From: Planctomycetales bacterium
Lineage (GTDB): Bacteria; Planctomycetota; Planctomycetia; Pirellulales; Pirellulaceae
Direction of reading: 5' to 3'
DNA length: 64,000 bases
Assembly: GCA_020426845.1 (NCBI GenBank)
Contig: JAGQPF010000671.1
Location: 1 to 64,000 of the forward strand
A program made the position numbers and the translations under genes. Under the pieces are notes generated by a model. The model did not search any database and was not told where the DNA came from. It was given only the letters and a program-made list of their open reading frames with translations. This document shows, piece by piece, positions 52,272 to 60,486 of this stretch (position 1 is its first letter; every line of letters starts with the position of its first letter).

Positions 52272-54290
52272 TTACTCGTTCATCAGGCTGCGGATCGCTT
52301 GGGCGATCCGCTCAACATCGGGAACGACCGCTCGCTCGAGTGTCGGGGCATAGGGAGTGGGGGCGAACGCTCCATGCAGACGTTTGATTGGGGCGTCCAG
52401 ATCGTTAAAGCCGGCATCTGCCACTCGGGCGGCAACCTCGGACGCCAATCCGCAGGGCCCGAACGCCTCGTCCACCACGAGCAGCCGTCCCGTCTTGGCG
52501 ACGGATTGCAGAATTGCATCGATGTCCAGCGGAGATGTCGTGCGCGGGTCGATCACTTCTACCGAGACGCCCTCGGCAAACAACTGCTCGGCCGCTTGCA
52601 GCGTGTGCTGCACCATGAGCGACAAGGCGACGACCGTGACGTCGGCGCCGGGGCGCGCGATGCGCGCCTGGCCGAACGGGATCTCATAGTGCTCTTGAGG
52701 AACCCAGCCCTTGGACTGCATCAATTCACGATGTTCGAGGAAGAGCACCGGATCGTCGCTGCGCAACGCGTGGGCCATTAACCCCTTCGCGTCATAGGGG
52801 TTGGATGGCAGGACGACCCGCAAGCCCGGGATGTGGGAGTAGATCGAGTGATACATCCCCGAGTGGTGTGTCGCGGCGGAGTGGCCGACGCCGCCGCAGC
52901 CTCGCAGCAGGACCGGCATCTTCAGCCGCCCGCTGCTCATGTACTGCATCTTGGCGATCTGATTGACGAGCTCGCCGAAGGCGTCATTGATGAAGTCGAT
53001 GAACATGAAGTCCACGACCGCTCTGGCGCCGGTCATGCCCGCGCCGCACGCCAAGCCAACAAAGCCACGTTCGCAAATCGGCGTGTCGCAAAGGCGCTCG
53101 GGGCCGTATTTATCGTACAGCCCCAACGTGGTGGTGAAGTTGCCTCCCCGTTTGCCGATCCCCTCCCCCATCACGAAGATCGTGGGGTCGTCGGCCATCG
53201 CCTGGTCGAGTGCCTCCAGAGTCGCAGTGGCGAAGGACAAGGTGCGATCCGCGTCGGCAGTGGCGGGCGGCTGGGGAGATGGTGTAACTGCCGGCGTAGA
53301 ATTCGGCTCTGCGTAAACATGGGTGGTCGCCGATTCCGCCAGAGGCGGCGCGCTCGATTCGGCGAACTCGCGCGCTTCGCGCACCGCTTCGGCCACCTCT
53401 TGCTCAATGGTGGCGAAGCGATGCTCCGCCTCCAACGCCATGGAAGGCCGCAGCAGGGCTGACGATTTCAGCCTAGCGATCGGACACCGCTCTTTCCAAA
53501 CTTCGACTTCGGCTTTTGTGCGATAAGTGAAGTCGGCCATCCCTTCGGCGTGTGCGCGGGTTCGGTAGGTGGTGCATTCGATCAATGTCGGGCCTTCGCC
53601 GCGCCGAGCGCGGGCGACGGCTTCCTCGGCGATGCGAAAAATCTCCAGAACGTCGTTGCCGTCGACCGTCACGCCGGGGATGCCATAGGCTGCTCCGCGC
53701 GAGCCGACACTCGGGTTGCCGCTTGAATACGAGAAAGGCACCTCGGTGGCATACTGGTTGTTCTCGCAAATGAACAACACCGGCAGGCTCCAGACGCTGG
53801 CCATGTTGAGCGCTTCGTGGAACGCGCCGTTGTTGACGGCGCCGTCGCCGAAAAACGCAGCGGCCACCGTGCCGTTCTTCAACAACTTCGAGCTGTAGCC
53901 GCCGCCGCAAGCTTGCAGCATGCAGGGGCCGACAATGCCGCTGGTCCCCATCATGCCGATCTCGGGAGCGAACAGGTGCATGCTGCCGCCGCGCCCGCGC
54001 GAGCAGCCCGTTTCTCGGCCAAATAGTTCCGCGATCAACTCCCGGGGAGGCATGCCTTTGGCCAGTGCATGGCCATGGCCGCGATGCGTGGAGAAGATCG
54101 GATCTTGGTCCGTCAGATGTGCGCAGACGCCGGTTGCAATCGCCTCTTGGCCGACGTACGTGTGGCAGGCGCCGTAGATGAGGCCGCGCTGATGACATCG
54201 CGCGAGCTCCTCTTCGGTTTGACGGATCGTCTGCATCGTCCGGTAGAGGGCGAAGATTTGCTCGTCGGCAGGGGAGTCGGGATGGCTCAT
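52272..54290 (-). CDS. Fused E1 alpha-beta subunit of a 2-oxoacid/acetoin dehydrogenase
   Basis: A 672-residue fusion. The alpha half (about 1-300) has the ThDP motif GDGAVNNGAFHEALNMA then ICENNQYA and GRGGSMHLF. A Pro/Ala-rich linker (about 305-355) joins the beta half (RTLSFATATLEALDQAMADD, GEGIGKRGGNF, HSAATHHSGMYHSIYSHIPG, SNPYDAKGL). Together they carry both chains of the heterotetrameric E1 of pyruvate, branched-chain or acetoin dehydrogenases, usually two genes. Start at ATG 54290, 6 bp after the SDR stop. The substrate cannot be read from sequence; with an SDR next door an acetoin or diketone type is plausible. Confidence 0.94.
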   Translation of the reverse strand: MSHPDSPADEQIFALYRTMQTIRQTEEELARCHQRGLIYGACHTYVGQEAIATGVCAHLTDQDPIFSTHRGHGHALAKGMPPRELIAELFGRETGCSRGRGGSMHLFAPEIGMMGTSGIVGPCMLQACGGGYSSKLLKNGTVAAAFFGDGAVNNGAFHEALNMASVWSLPVLFICENNQYATEVPFSYSSGNPSVGSRGAAYGIPGVTVDGNDVLEIFRIAEEAVARARRGEGPTLIECTTYRTRAHAEGMADFTYRTKAEVEVWKERCPIARLKSSALLRPSMALEAEHRFATIEQEVAEAVREAREFAESSAPPLAESATTHVYAEPNSTPAVTPSPQPPATADADRTLSFATATLEALDQAMADDPTIFVMGEGIGKRGGNFTTTLGLYDKYGPERLCDTPICERGFVGLACGAGMTGARAVVDFMFIDFINDAFGELVNQIAKMQYMSSGRLKMPVLLRGCGGVGHSAATHHSGMYHSIYSHIPGLRVVLPSNPYDAKGLMAHALRSDDPVLFLEHRELMQSKGWVPQEHYEIPFGQARIARPGADVTVVALSLMVQHTLQAAEQLFAEGVSVEVIDPRTTSPLDIDAILQSVAKTGRLLVVDEAFGPCGLASEVAARVADAGFNDLDAPIKRLHGAFAPTPYAPTLERAVVPDVERIAQAIRSLMNE

Positions 54291-54296
54291 GGATGG

Positions 54297-55130
54297 TTAC
54301 TTGTTCTCTGCGCGAAACGATTGGACGGAGCGTTGTTCGTGCCCGGGCGTGCCGCCCGCGTTCATGGCCATGTTGCCGCCGTCCATGGGAATGATGGCCC
54401 CGGTAATCCACTCCGAGGCGTCGGACGCCAGCAGCACGGCGAGGCCCATGATATCGCGCGGCTGCCCCATTCGCCCCGCGGGGATGCCTCGCAAGAATCT
54501 GCCTTCCAGCGTTGGGTCGTCGGCCATCCGCGCCGTGAGGCTCGGATTGACGACTTGAGCCGGCGTGACGCAGTTCACGCGGACGCCTCGATGGCTCCAC
54601 TCGGTGCTGAGCTCGCGAGTCATCTGCACAACCGCGCCCATCGCCATGCTGTAAGCGATGTGGCCACGACCGAGTGCCGTCGAACTGGCAAGCGAGCCGA
54701 TATTCATGATCGAGCCCCGGCTGGCGGCGAGCATGCGGCGGCCCGCCTCCTGGCACATTGCGAACCGCCCGACGACCAGATTCTGCAGGACGAGGTGCAG
54801 ATTCGCGATCGAGAGCTCTTCGGGCTTCGACAAATGCCCGTCCCCGGCGATATTGCCCAAAAAATCGACTCGGCCAAACCGGGCATCGACCTCGCGGAAC
54901 AGTTCGGCAATCGCGTCGGGATCCGACACATCGGTCGCCGCGACGAGTGTTTGGCGACCGAGCGACTCGATCTGTGCGGCGGTGGCCTCTGCCCCCGCGA
55001 GGTTTCGGTCCACCAAGACGACGTTCGCTCCGTGCTGCGCCACTGCGAGCGCGGTCGCATGTCCCAGCCCTTGTGCGGCGCCGGACACGACGGCGACTCG
55101 ATCGTTTAGGGAAAACAACTCGCTATCCAT
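54297..55130 (-). CDS. Short-chain dehydrogenase/reductase lacking catalytic lysine
   Basis: A 277-residue SDR. ATG 55130 has GGAGG about 6 bases upstream. Rossmann motif VSGAAQGLGHATALA, then VDRN and a DVSD site; NIAG in place of NAG. The active-site tyrosine is Y160 in GHIAYSMAMGAV, but the family lysine four residues on is Met (M164), so the YxxxK pair is broken. PAQVVNPSLT follows as usual. Either it works with a substitute, or it is not a classical oxidoreductase. It lies between an MFS permease and the E1 gene, spaced 6 bp from E1. Confidence 0.88.
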   Translation of the reverse strand: MDSELFSLNDRVAVVSGAAQGLGHATALAVAQHGANVVLVDRNLAGAEATAAQIESLGRQTLVAATDVSDPDAIAELFREVDARFGRVDFLGNIAGDGHLSKPEELSIANLHLVLQNLVVGRFAMCQEAGRRMLAASRGSIMNIGSLASSTALGRGHIAYSMAMGAVVQMTRELSTEWSHRGVRVNCVTPAQVVNPSLTARMADDPTLEGRFLRGIPAGRMGQPRDIMGLAVLLASDASEWITGAIIPMDGGNMAMNAGGTPGHEQRSVQSFRAENK

Positions 55131-55226
55131 CGCGAACCTCCGGAGCGGATTCACAGCCTGTCGGACACGGAATTAGAACGACATCAAACTTATAGAATAC
55201 TGGCCTGCTCTGCCCAGTTGCGCGAA

Positions 55227-56546
55227 TCAAGCGTTGGCGGAGGATTGGTGAGTGGGGCGCCATTGTCTCAAAGCTGCCGCGCTCAGCAAACCGCCGCACA
55301 GCAGGATTGTCGCGATGGACCACAATCCGAATTGCCCGAGGATGGTGGCGCCGAAAAAGCCACCGATATTTGCGACGGAGTTGATCAATGCGATTCCGCC
55401 CGCCGCCGCAACGCCGGACAAAAAGACGCTCGGGAGCGTCCAGAACACCGGCAGCATGCTCATCATGCCGGCCTGCGCCAAACAAAGCCCCGCCAAGGCG
55501 ACTGCGGGTGCAGGTCCCCAGGCGACGAGGCTCCATCCGCCAGCCGCCGCCATGGCCGAGCCCGCCAGATGCCAGCGGCGTTCGCCGGACCGATCGGAAC
55601 TGATGCCCACCCATGACATCGCCACAATGGCGCAGAGATGCGGCAGCGCGGTGAGCAGCCCGATTTGAAAGTGAGTCAGCGTTTGGTAGTGCCCCTTGAT
55701 GAGCGTGGGGAAGTAGGCGCCGCCGGCGTTCGAGCCAACCGCCACCGTGAAGTAGATGGCAATCAGCAGCCAGACTCGCGGTTGCAGCATCGCCTGCCAG
55801 CGATCCGGACCGTGTAGTTCACGCCGCTGTTTGTCTTCGTCGGCAAGATGGTCGAGCAGCCACTGACGTTGCTTGTCGGTCAGCCAATGCGCGTCGCGAG
55901 GCGAATCCTGCAGGTAGAACAACACCGCGATGCCCACGAGCGACGTGGGCACGCCTTCCAGCAGAAACAGCCATTGCCAGCCGTGCCAGCCGTTGACGCC
56001 GTCGAGATGATCCATAATCCAGCCCGAAATCGGATTCCCCACGACGCTGGACAGTCCGATGGCAAGCATGAAGAACGCCGTCATTTTCGCCCGCTGCCGA
56101 TCGGGAAACCAATCGCTGAGGTACAAGATGATGCCGGGGAAGAACCCGGCCTCGGCGATCCCGAGCAGAATGCGCAAGGCATAAAACGTCCACAGATCGC
56201 GGGCCAGCAAAGTTGCCGCCGACACCAGCCCCCAGGTGATCATGATTCGCGCGATCCAGCGCCTGGCGCCGAACCTGCGCATCAAAAGATTGCTGGGCAC
56301 CTCGAACAGGATGTAGCCGACATAGAACATTCCGTAGCCGAGGTTGAAGGTGGCCTCGCTCAACCCCAGGTCGTCCTGCATCTCCAATCGCGCGAAGCCG
56401 ACATTCGCGCGATCCAGGATATTCAACAAGTAAAGCAGGCAGATAAACGGGACGATGCGCCACGCCACTGCCCGCAGCGTGGAGGCGGAGAGTTGCGAGT
56501 CTGCGTCAGGGGCATAAGGCGTGTCAGTGGCCTGGCTCTTGTTCAT
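55227..56546 (-). CDS. MFS permease, anion:cation symporter (ACS) type
   Basis: A 439-residue major facilitator with about twelve membrane segments. The start ATG at 56546 gives MNKSQATDTPYAPDADSQL; a TTG at 56570 would overlap the previous stop (TTGA) and is possible. The N-terminal half has ILDRANVGFARLEMQ, LFEVPSNLLMRRFGARRWIA and RILLGIAEAGFFPGIILYLSDWFP, characteristic of the ACS family that carries organic anions such as hexuronate, tartrate or phthalate. Together with the enzymes around it, this is probably the uptake step of a catabolic pathway. Confidence 0.9.
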   Translation of the reverse strand: MNKSQATDTPYAPDADSQLSASTLRAVAWRIVPFICLLYLLNILDRANVGFARLEMQDDLGLSEATFNLGYGMFYVGYILFEVPSNLLMRRFGARRWIARIMITWGLVSAATLLARDLWTFYALRILLGIAEAGFFPGIILYLSDWFPDRQRAKMTAFFMLAIGLSSVVGNPISGWIMDHLDGVNGWHGWQWLFLLEGVPTSLVGIAVLFYLQDSPRDAHWLTDKQRQWLLDHLADEDKQRRELHGPDRWQAMLQPRVWLLIAIYFTVAVGSNAGGAYFPTLIKGHYQTLTHFQIGLLTALPHLCAIVAMSWVGISSDRSGERRWHLAGSAMAAAGGWSLVAWGPAPAVALAGLCLAQAGMMSMLPVFWTLPSVFLSGVAAAGGIALINSVANIGGFFGATILGQFGLWSIATILLCGGLLSAAALRQWRPTHQSSANA

Positions 56547-56566
56547 CGCTTTGCTATCCGCCTGAT

Positions 56567-58294
56567 TCAATAAAGCACAATCGCGCGTCCCGGCCCGCCG
56601 TGACAGTCGCGCACTTTGACGGCCGCGAACAGAAAGTACGCGCCCGTGGCGGGAATCTTGTCGACGTTAACCAGGAATTCGACACCGACCATCTCGCGGC
56701 TGCCGAGCGCCCAATAGGTCATCAAGGCTCGACGCGGGTCGGTCCCGCCGAGGTCCGGAGCATCGCTGGCCACACAACGGACTCCCTTTTCCTTGAGGTA
56801 GACGATCGCAGCGGGACCGGGAGCGGGCCAACCCTCCGCATCGCCAGCCAGGGGATCTTGCCAGAATGCCCTGCTCTGTGGATCAGGCAACAGCTTTTGA
56901 TCGTTGTATCCGGTATGAAATATCACCACGTCGCCCGGTCGCAGCGGCCCGGCGGCCTGCTCGTAGGCTTGCAGTTGGTCGACGGTGATCTCGGGCGATG
57001 CGGGCCAAGTGGCGCGCTTGGTCGAGCCTGCCAACGATCGGACATCGACGACTCTCGCTTCGCCGCATGTCCAGTCAAGCGGAATTTGCTCGGTAGTCAA
57101 GCGGCTCGAGCCGCGCTTGCCGTACTGCTTTTCGTACGCTTCAAGCCAGCCGCGGATTTCCGGCGCATACGGGATCGGTTTGTCGTCGGCCGGCAGTGCA
57201 TAGGAGGGAGGGACAAGATGCGTTCCCGCCATGGCGTCCATCAGATGGCCGTGATGCCACATGTCGAGATATTCGGAATACAAGAAGTCGACTTTCAGAT
57301 AGACCTGACGATGATTGCCGGTCCCAATGCCAGGGGAGGTCAGCGGCAGTTTTGGCGAGAGGGTTGGCGAGAGGTCAATCGCTCGCTTCTGTCGACACGA
57401 TTCGATCAAGCGACGGGGTAGATTGCCGCCGATGATCGAGAATGCGCGGCCTTCGCCGTAGGGGCCGCCTTCGTGCTTGGGGCCGAGCAGGCAGTAAAAC
57501 GCCCCAGTGGAGGGCAACTCGCGGAGGTTCGTTGCACCCTCTGTCCAGATCATCCCGTATTTCAAGCCGGCGTAGTGCGTCGGCTCGGCGAGATTGGGCA
57601 ACGGACCCATGCTTGCGCTGTCGGTGCCCAGAGCGAGCACGCCACGCTGTCCGAGCAACTCCATGCAGGCGGGGTCCGGGTCGGGATACCCAGGGGCTTT
57701 GCGATCAAGTACGTCCGCGATGAAGCGGCGCCCCGCCGGCAACGGCCGGTAGTAGTGATCCGAGTAGTCGCTGCGAAACAGGACGACGTCACCGAACCTA
57801 ACCCGTCGATGTTGCTTCTCGAAACGTTCAACGTGCTTGGACTCGACGAGCGGACTGATTCCTTTGGGAGCTTGATCGAGCTTCTCCCGCACGTCGACCA
57901 CGCACGCTTCCCCGCCAAATTGCCAGGGCTCAATTTTGTCGGTGTAGGCAAGGCCCAGCGGACCTGACTTTTCTCGGTTTAGCTCGGGCCGGGCCACCGA
58001 GTGCGGCGGCACATCCAGTTGCGTGCCGGTGTTGCCGTCGATCAACAGCGTGTCGCAGTTGTAGGCCGACTCGGGCCCGATCGTTCGCGAGTGAATCAAT
58101 GCGAAACGAGGAAACGGGTGGCTCGGCCACGTGCAGGGATACTCCGGCGCGACCAACAGCGAGTGGTCGACAAATCGAGGCTCGTCCGCCCAGGCTTTTG
58201 TGCCGGGCCCAGGCGACGATAACGCCATTCCGAGGAAAGCGATGGTGGCGGTGATTGATCGTCGATCCAGCCGCGTTCGGGTGTTCGTCTTCAT
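56567..58294 (-). CDS. Secreted protein with two cyclase-family (kynurenine formamidase-like) domains
   Basis: A 575-residue exported protein. ATG 58294 (MKTNTRTRLDRRS) begins a signal peptide that continues ITATIAFLGMALSS. Two tandem cyclase-family (PF04199) domains follow. The family metal motif HxGTHxDxPxH is NTGTQLDVPPH in domain 1 (residues 88-98) and MAGTHLVPPSY in domain 2 (355-365): each keeps only part of the ligand set. Both domains retain the RFGDVVLFRSDYSDHYY- or RPGDVVIFHTGYND-type blocks. The gene is the first of a leftward run with an MFS permease, SDR, E1 and E2. The frame is open upstream to 59077 but that part is repeat-derived. Confidence 0.86.
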   Translation of the reverse strand: MKTNTRTRLDRRSITATIAFLGMALSSPGPGTKAWADEPRFVDHSLLVAPEYPCTWPSHPFPRFALIHSRTIGPESAYNCDTLLIDGNTGTQLDVPPHSVARPELNREKSGPLGLAYTDKIEPWQFGGEACVVDVREKLDQAPKGISPLVESKHVERFEKQHRRVRFGDVVLFRSDYSDHYYRPLPAGRRFIADVLDRKAPGYPDPDPACMELLGQRGVLALGTDSASMGPLPNLAEPTHYAGLKYGMIWTEGATNLRELPSTGAFYCLLGPKHEGGPYGEGRAFSIIGGNLPRRLIESCRQKRAIDLSPTLSPKLPLTSPGIGTGNHRQVYLKVDFLYSEYLDMWHHGHLMDAMAGTHLVPPSYALPADDKPIPYAPEIRGWLEAYEKQYGKRGSSRLTTEQIPLDWTCGEARVVDVRSLAGSTKRATWPASPEITVDQLQAYEQAAGPLRPGDVVIFHTGYNDQKLLPDPQSRAFWQDPLAGDAEGWPAPGPAAIVYLKEKGVRCVASDAPDLGGTDPRRALMTYWALGSREMVGVEFLVNVDKIPATGAYFLFAAVKVRDCHGGPGRAIVLY

Positions 58295-58827
58295 GGATTC
58301 CCCGGGGCTAGGCGAGGCTTGCTTCATCGCCTGGGATGGTACACGACCGCTGCAGGCCAATCGCTTTCGGTCCGACGGACGACGGCAACGCTGTGGAATT
58401 CTCACACAATCTATCGGTCGAAAATTCCCGCCGCAATCGGCTGAGGGCCATTTGTTTGGCGCATATTGAGGTATGGGGCATGGGTCGGCCAAGTTACCTG
58501 TGCGCGTAGCATGGGCGTCCCCGCGCGTCCTCGCCCGTGCAGAATTACGCAACTCCACTGCACCGTCCGGTCCTCTTTGTTTGTTGCCGCAGATGAAACA
58601 CGGAAGAAACACGAATGAGCAACAATTGTTGTGAGTGAGTTGTTCGGCGTACAAACTCTCTCCACGCAGTGTCTGCTCAAATCGATTTGCATGAAACCGT
58701 GTTTGAAAAGGCGAAGTATTGTCAAAGGAACGAGCCCGAGCGTTCAGGGCATTTTGAGGCACTGTAAAGACATGCTGGCTTGTGGGTCCCGTCCGCTCCA
58801 CAGATATAACTCCGAGGCAAACGCTCA
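58295..58827. repeat. Non-coding gap with dispersed repeats
   Basis: Divergent promoter region of ~530 bp. A copy of the GTAGCATGGGCG repeat lies at about 58505-58560 (CGTAGCATGGGCGTCC, then CGTGCAG and AACTCCACTGCACCG). A CCGCAGATGAAACACG element, related to the hairpin at 18030, lies at about 58585-58615. No gene. Confidence 0.75.
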
Positions 58828-59886
58828 ATGGCATTTTGGCATGGCAGATATCGGCACGGGATGGGAATCGTTCTGCTTGGCTGCGCGGCGCTGACGCTGT
58901 TGTTAGGCAACGCTGTCCATGCGCAGCGGCCGGGCATTCGCAAGTCGGCGGGACGTAGTCAGGGCCGAGGGGATCTGCATGAATCGGAACAGATCCAAGT
59001 GGGAGATGTGCAGCGGGAGTTTGCCTGGTATGTGCCACTGCGGCGCGGTAGCGGCAAGCTGCCGCTGGTGATCTCACTGCATGGACACGGCGGGCGGATC
59101 AAGGGCCTGATCGGCAAGGGTCTGCTGCCGAGCATTGAGTCGATGTGGATGGACCTCGCTGACCGAGAAAAGTTTCTGGTGATCTACCCGCAGGGCGCGA
59201 AGGCGAGCGACGGGGGCTTCGGGTGGAATGATTGCCGGGAAGGTTCGGTTTCCAATCCCGATACGGACGACGTGGCGTTCTTGAGCAAGGTGATCGACTT
59301 TGCCGTCGATCGACTCGACGCCGATCCCGCGCGCGTCTATCTGCAAGGGCTTTCCAATGGCGGATTCATGTCACTGCGGATGGCCATCGAACGCTCCGAT
59401 CGGATCGCGGCTGTGGGGACCGTCGCTGCCCTGATGCCCGCGAAAACCGAGTGCGCGGGCGCTCCGCAGAATCCCGTGTCCGTGTTGATGATCTATGGCG
59501 CCGCCGACAAGCTCGTGCCTGCCCGGGGCGGCGACATGGCAGGCGGGCCGCGCCGTGGCGTGGTCATGTCGGCCGAAAAGTCGATCGCGACCTGGGTCGC
59601 TTGGAACAAGCTCAGCCAACGCTCGGGCCAGGAGAGGCAAGTGCCGGACACGGATCGCGACGACGACTCCACGGCCTTCTACCGCGAATTCCGAGATGGC
59701 GCCGGCGGGCCGGCGGTTGCCTACTACCGCCTCGAGAATCACGGACATACGGCGCCCTCCAAGGTGATCAAGGGCGACAAACTCGCTGCCCGACTGCTCG
59801 GCGGTCAGAACGGCGACTTGGAGATGGTCGATGCCTGCTGGGGCTTCTTCAAGGACAAACGCCTCTCCAGTGCATCAACGCGTTGA
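58828..59886 (+). CDS. Secreted alpha/beta-hydrolase esterase (polyhydroxybutyrate depolymerase/CE1-like)
   Basis: A 352-residue exported esterase. ATG 58828 has GAGG about 11 bases upstream; Met at 58861 is an alternative. Signal peptide GIVLLGCAALTLLLGNAVHA. The catalytic triad is visible: nucleophile in GLSNGGFMS, Asp in YGAADKLVP, His in NHGHT. Also LVISLHGHGGRIKGL (oxyanion region) and YPQGAKA. This matches the LpqC/polyhydroxybutyrate depolymerase and feruloyl/acetyl xylan esterase type, acting outside the cell. Confidence 0.9.
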   Translation: MAFWHGRYRHGMGIVLLGCAALTLLLGNAVHAQRPGIRKSAGRSQGRGDLHESEQIQVGDVQREFAWYVPLRRGSGKLPLVISLHGHGGRIKGLIGKGLLPSIESMWMDLADREKFLVIYPQGAKASDGGFGWNDCREGSVSNPDTDDVAFLSKVIDFAVDRLDADPARVYLQGLSNGGFMSLRMAIERSDRIAAVGTVAALMPAKTECAGAPQNPVSVLMIYGAADKLVPARGGDMAGGPRRGVVMSAEKSIATWVAWNKLSQRSGQERQVPDTDRDDDSTAFYREFRDGAGGPAVAYYRLENHGHTAPSKVIKGDKLAARLLGGQNGDLEMVDACWGFFKDKRLSSASTR

Positions 59887-59907
59887 ATGCCTCACGACGT
59901 CGGTCGT

Positions 59908-60423
59908 TCATTCCCGGCCAGAAGCTGCTTTGAGAAACGCGTGAATTCGAGGTTTCTCGCGAAGTTGCGCGAATTCGATCGCATCGACCTCGTCGATTCC
60001 AGCGAAATTGTATTTCTTGGTCGCGTCGGCGCCGTGCGCGACAAGCATTTCGGCGATCGCAAGCCCCAAGGTTTCATTGTCGCGGCGGATTGCGCGAAAC
60101 AAGGCTCGGCACAGATTGGGATCGGCGCCGTTGTCGATAAGCAGGTGAACCATCTCCATGTCGTCATTGCTGATCGCGAACGTGAGCGCACAGGAGTGGC
60201 CCTTCTCATCGGTCGTATTGACGGCCATGCCCGTTGCGATGAGCCACTGAGCGACCCGCATGCTGCCCGTTGAGGCGGCAGTGCAGAGCCAGGACGGAGT
60301 GGTCACGCTGTGATAGTCGCGCAGCTCGGGGTGTTGCTGCAACAACGCCTGCAAGGTCTCCAATTCGTCTTTTCGGACCGCCGCGGAGACGGCGCGGAGC
60401 GGAGTGACCTCCTCTTCTGACAT
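59908..60423 (-). CDS. Ankyrin-repeat protein
   Basis: A 171-residue soluble protein. ATG 60423 has GAGGG about 5 bases upstream. Ankyrin motifs: LETLQALLQQHPELRDYHSV, TTPSWLCTAASTGSMRVAQWLI, GMAVNTTDEKGHSCALTFAI, MEMVHLLIDNGADPNLCRAL and LAIAEMLVAHGADATKKYNF. A cytosolic protein-interaction scaffold; partner unknown. It is convergent with the esterase gene. Confidence 0.9.
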   Translation of the reverse strand: MSEEEVTPLRAVSAAVRKDELETLQALLQQHPELRDYHSVTTPSWLCTAASTGSMRVAQWLIATGMAVNTTDEKGHSCALTFAISNDDMEMVHLLIDNGADPNLCRALFRAIRRDNETLGLAIAEMLVAHGADATKKYNFAGIDEVDAIEFAQLREKPRIHAFLKAASGRE

Positions 60424-60486
60424 GCTGCCCTCACTTCACTAGCTCGACACGACGGAATGGAACTTAGGACATCATCCACGATCGCG

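Noticed and set aside
56567-58294. Kynurenine pathway enzyme (formamidase)
   Set aside because: Metal motifs are broken in both domains, the protein is exported and no tryptophan-degradation gene is adjacent; the name would overstate what is seen.
58295-59077. N-terminal extension of the cyclase-family protein
   Set aside because: The open frame passes through a dispersed repeat and contains no family sequence; a signal peptide begins at 58294.
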